64,000 bases of DNA, from the NCBI RefSeq assembly GCF_009905435.1, contig NZ_JAAAMT010000033.1:1-64000 (forward strand). Direction: 5' to 3'. The notes beneath the pieces are model-generated. The model searched no databases, was not told the DNA's origin, and saw only the letters and a list, made by a program, of their open reading frames with translations. How positions within the stretch are numbered: the first letter of the stretch is position 1; every line of letters begins with the position of its first letter. Shown piece by piece: positions 61,950 through 64,000 of the stretch. The translations under genes and the position numbers were made by a program. The stretch is from Pseudomonas sp. R5(2019) (GTDB lineage Bacteria; Pseudomonadota; Gammaproteobacteria; Pseudomonadales; Pseudomonadaceae).

Positions 61950-62065
61950 TTCTTATACCGTTTCGATCTAGCTGGCCTCCTCTATAGAATTGGTCGCTGT
62001 GCTAGAGTGCCCGCCTCGAACACGGCCCGCTGGCCGTCCATAAGATCGATATTCCGTGAGTAGCC
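61950..62065 (+). promoter_or_regulatory. Probable promoter region of the cysD operon
   Basis: The gap upstream of cysD is AT-richer than its neighbours and holds a TATAGAAT box near 61983. Sulfate-assimilation operons of this type usually respond to CysB and sulfur supply. I could not define a CysB site from sequence alone. Confidence 0.35.
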
Positions 62066-62983
62066 ATGGTCGACAAACTGACGCATTTGAAACAGTTGGA
62101 GGCGGAGAGCATCCACATCATTCGTGAGGTGGCCGCCGAGTTCGATAACCCGGTGATGCTGTACTCCATCGGCAAGGACTCTGCCGTCATGCTGCACCTG
62201 GCGCGCAAAGCCTTTTTCCCGGGCAAACTGCCGTTTCCGGTCATGCACGTCGACACCCAATGGAAATTCCAGGAGATGTACAGCTTCCGTGATCGCATGG
62301 TCGAGGAAATGGGGCTGGACCTGCTGGTACACGTAAACCCCGATGGCGTGGCGCAGGGCATCAACCCCTTCACCCACGGCAGTGCCAAGCACACCGACAT
62401 CATGAAGACCGAGGGCCTCAAGCAGGCGCTGGATAAATACGGCTTCGATGCGGCCTTCGGCGGCGCGCGCCGCGACGAAGAGAAATCGCGGGCCAAGGAG
62501 CGTGTTTACTCCTTCCGCGACAGCAAGCACCGCTGGGACCCGAAAAACCAGCGTCCAGAGCTGTGGAACGTCTACAACGGCAAGGTCAACAAGGGCGAGT
62601 CGATTCGTGTCTTCCCGCTGTCGAACTGGACCGAGCTGGACATCTGGCAGTACATCTATCTGGAAGGCATTCCGATCGTACCGCTGTACTTCGCGGCCGA
62701 GCGTGACGTGATCGAGAAGAACGGCACGCTGATCATGATCGATGACGAGCGCATCCTCGAGCACCTGAGCGATGAAGAAAAAACCCGCATCGTCAAAAAG
62801 AAAGTGCGTTTCCGTACCCTTGGCTGCTACCCGTTGACGGGCGCGGTGGAGTCCGAGGCCGAAACCCTCACGGACATCATTCAGGAAATGCTCCTGACGC
62901 GAACTTCCGAGCGCCAGGGCCGGGTCATCGACCACGATGGCGCCGGCTCCATGGAAGACAAAAAACGTCAAGGCTATTTCTAA
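62066..62983 (+). CDS. cysD: Sulfate adenylyltransferase subunit 2 CysD
   Basis: The 305-residue ATP-sulfurylase small subunit activates sulfate to APS. It has the PP-loop variant YSIGKDSAVMLHLARKAFFPG and then MHVDTQWKFQEM, GGARRDEEKSRAKER and FPLSNWTELDIWQYI. It works with the GTPase CysN encoded 14 bases downstream. Confidence 0.97.
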   Translation: MVDKLTHLKQLEAESIHIIREVAAEFDNPVMLYSIGKDSAVMLHLARKAFFPGKLPFPVMHVDTQWKFQEMYSFRDRMVEEMGLDLLVHVNPDGVAQGINPFTHGSAKHTDIMKTEGLKQALDKYGFDAAFGGARRDEEKSRAKERVYSFRDSKHRWDPKNQRPELWNVYNGKVNKGESIRVFPLSNWTELDIWQYIYLEGIPIVPLYFAAERDVIEKNGTLIMIDDERILEHLSDEEKTRIVKKKVRFRTLGCYPLTGAVESEAETLTDIIQEMLLTRTSERQGRVIDHDGAGSMEDKKRQGYF

Positions 62984-62997
62984 GTTAGGGTCAGACC

Positions 62998-64000
62998 ATG
63001 TCGCACCAATCCGAATTGATCAGCGAGGACATCCTCGCGTACCTGGCCCAGCACGAGCGTAAAGAACTGCTGCGCTTCCTTACCTGCGGTAACGTCGATG
63101 ACGGCAAGAGCACCCTGATCGGGCGCCTGCTGCACGACTCCAAGATGATCTACGAAGACCATCTGGAAGCCATCACCCGCGATTCGAAGAAAGTCGGCAC
63201 CACCGGTGACGACATCGACCTGGCGTTGCTGGTAGACGGTCTGCAGGCCGAGCGCGAGCAAGGTATCACCATCGATGTGGCGTACCGCTACTTCTCGACG
63301 GCCAAGCGCAAGTTCATCATTGCCGACACCCCGGGCCACGAGCAGTACACCCGCAACATGGCCACCGGTGCGTCGACCTGTGACCTGGCGATCATCCTGG
63401 TTGACGCCCGTTATGGCGTGCAGACCCAGACGCGTCGTCACAGCTACATCGCCTCCTTGTTGGGCATCAAGCACATCGTCGTTGCGGTCAACAAAATGGA
63501 CCTCAAGGACTTCGACGAGCAGGTTTTCGAGTCGATCAAGGCCGATTACCTGAAGTTCGCCGAAGGCATCAACTTCAAGCCGAGCAGCCTGCACTTCGTG
63601 CCAATGTCGGCGCTCAAGGGCGACAACGTGGTCAACCACAGCGAGCGTTCGCCGTGGTACAGCGGCCAGTCGCTGATGGAAATCCTCGAAACCGTGGAAG
63701 TGGCGGGCGACCGCAACTTCACCGACCTGCGCTTCCCGGTGCAGTACGTCAACCGGCCGAACCTGAACTTCCGTGGCTTCGCCGGCACCCTGGCCAGCGG
63801 CGTCGTGCACAAGGGCGACGAAGTCGTCGTGCTGCCGTCGGGCAAGAGCAGCCGGGTCAAGTCCATCGTCACTTTCGAAGGTGAGCTGGAACACGCAGGT
63901 CCTGGCCAGGCCGTGACCCTGACCATGGAAGACGAGATCGACATCTCCCGTGGCGACCTGCTGGTGCATGCCGACAACGTACCGTCGGTGACCGACCAGT
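62998..64000 (+). CDS. cysN: Sulfate adenylyltransferase subunit 1 CysN or CysNC fusion (5' part)
   Basis: The frame is open from ATG 62998 to the window edge (334 codons). It shows the GTPase motifs of CysN: CGNVDDGKSTLIGRLLHDS (G1), DTPGHEQYTRNMATG (G3) and VNKMDLKDFD (G4), then the elongation-factor-like barrel. In Pseudomonas this gene is often a CysNC fusion with an APS-kinase tail; the tail lies outside the window, so that cannot be checked here. Confidence 0.96.
   Translation, partial: MSHQSELISEDILAYLAQHERKELLRFLTCGNVDDGKSTLIGRLLHDSKMIYEDHLEAITRDSKKVGTTGDDIDLALLVDGLQAEREQGITIDVAYRYFSTAKRKFIIADTPGHEQYTRNMATGASTCDLAIILVDARYGVQTQTRRHSYIASLLGIKHIVVAVNKMDLKDFDEQVFESIKADYLKFAEGINFKPSSLHFVPMSALKGDNVVNHSERSPWYSGQSLMEILETVEVAGDRNFTDLRFPVQYVNRPNLNFRGFAGTLASGVVHKGDEVVVLPSGKSSRVKSIVTFEGELEHAGPGQAVTLTMEDEIDISRGDLLVHADNVPSVTDQ

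Overview
The window looks like chromosomal DNA of a fluorescent-group Pseudomonas (Gammaproteobacteria). From about base 6100 to the right end it is GC-rich and dense with housekeeping genes. Their order matches, as far as I recall it, the P. aeruginosa PAO1 segment running from prfC and the dpp cluster through mreBCD, rpoN, lpt and mla to hisGDC, algW and cysD. Short REP-type inverted repeats sit in many of the intergenic gaps, as is usual for this group. All identifications come from reading motifs, protein lengths, gene order and start sites; no database search was run.

Bases 1 to about 6140 are accessory DNA and look like the right end of an integrated mobilizable element. They hold the tail of an unrecognised gene, a 69-residue protein behind a structured leader, a stem-loop-rich non-coding stretch that may be an origin of transfer, a MobC-like accessory protein overlapping a MobA/VirD2-type relaxase, and an AT-rich minus-strand cargo block. 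The cargo is a PD-(D/E)XK nuclease with an EVE-like front half, a GIY-YIG nuclease, a small conserved-looking protein and a membrane protein with zinc ribbons. The element ends against prfC. The first dozen or so residues of RF3 differ from the usual Pseudomonas sequence, and the match resumes at RRTFAIISHPDAGKT. This is what SXT/R391-type elements do when they integrate into the 5' end of prfC. No integrase lies in the window.

Bases 7800 to 19600 are a dipeptide uptake cluster on the minus strand: three paralogous periplasmic binding proteins, an OprD-family porin and the DppBCDF ABC transporter, followed by a SIMPL-domain protein. roxSR (redox-responsive two-component system) reads the other way, followed by an AEC-family carrier and an amino acid permease. 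A CMD-family protein, a Ca2+/cation antiporter, an RlpA-like lipoprotein and gatCAB (tRNA amidotransferase) are on the minus strand.

Bases 29800 to 43000 carry mreBCD (rod shape), maf, rng, yhdP, a nitrilase-family gene, tldD and pmbA, with darP inserted on the opposite strand. mreC has no ordinary start codon that would keep its full N-terminus and seems to use ATT. An AT-richer orphan Rhs-core gene with an unknown C-terminal domain follows pmbA.

Bases 44300 to 51400 are the minus-strand envelope and nitrogen-PTS cluster kdsD-kdsC-lptC-lptA-lptB-rpoN-hpf-ptsN-rapZ-ptsO. Divergent from it, mlaFEDCB, ibaG/bolA, murA and hisGDC run to 59560. algW (minus strand), a Nif3-family gene, cysD and the 5' part of cysN or cysNC complete the window.
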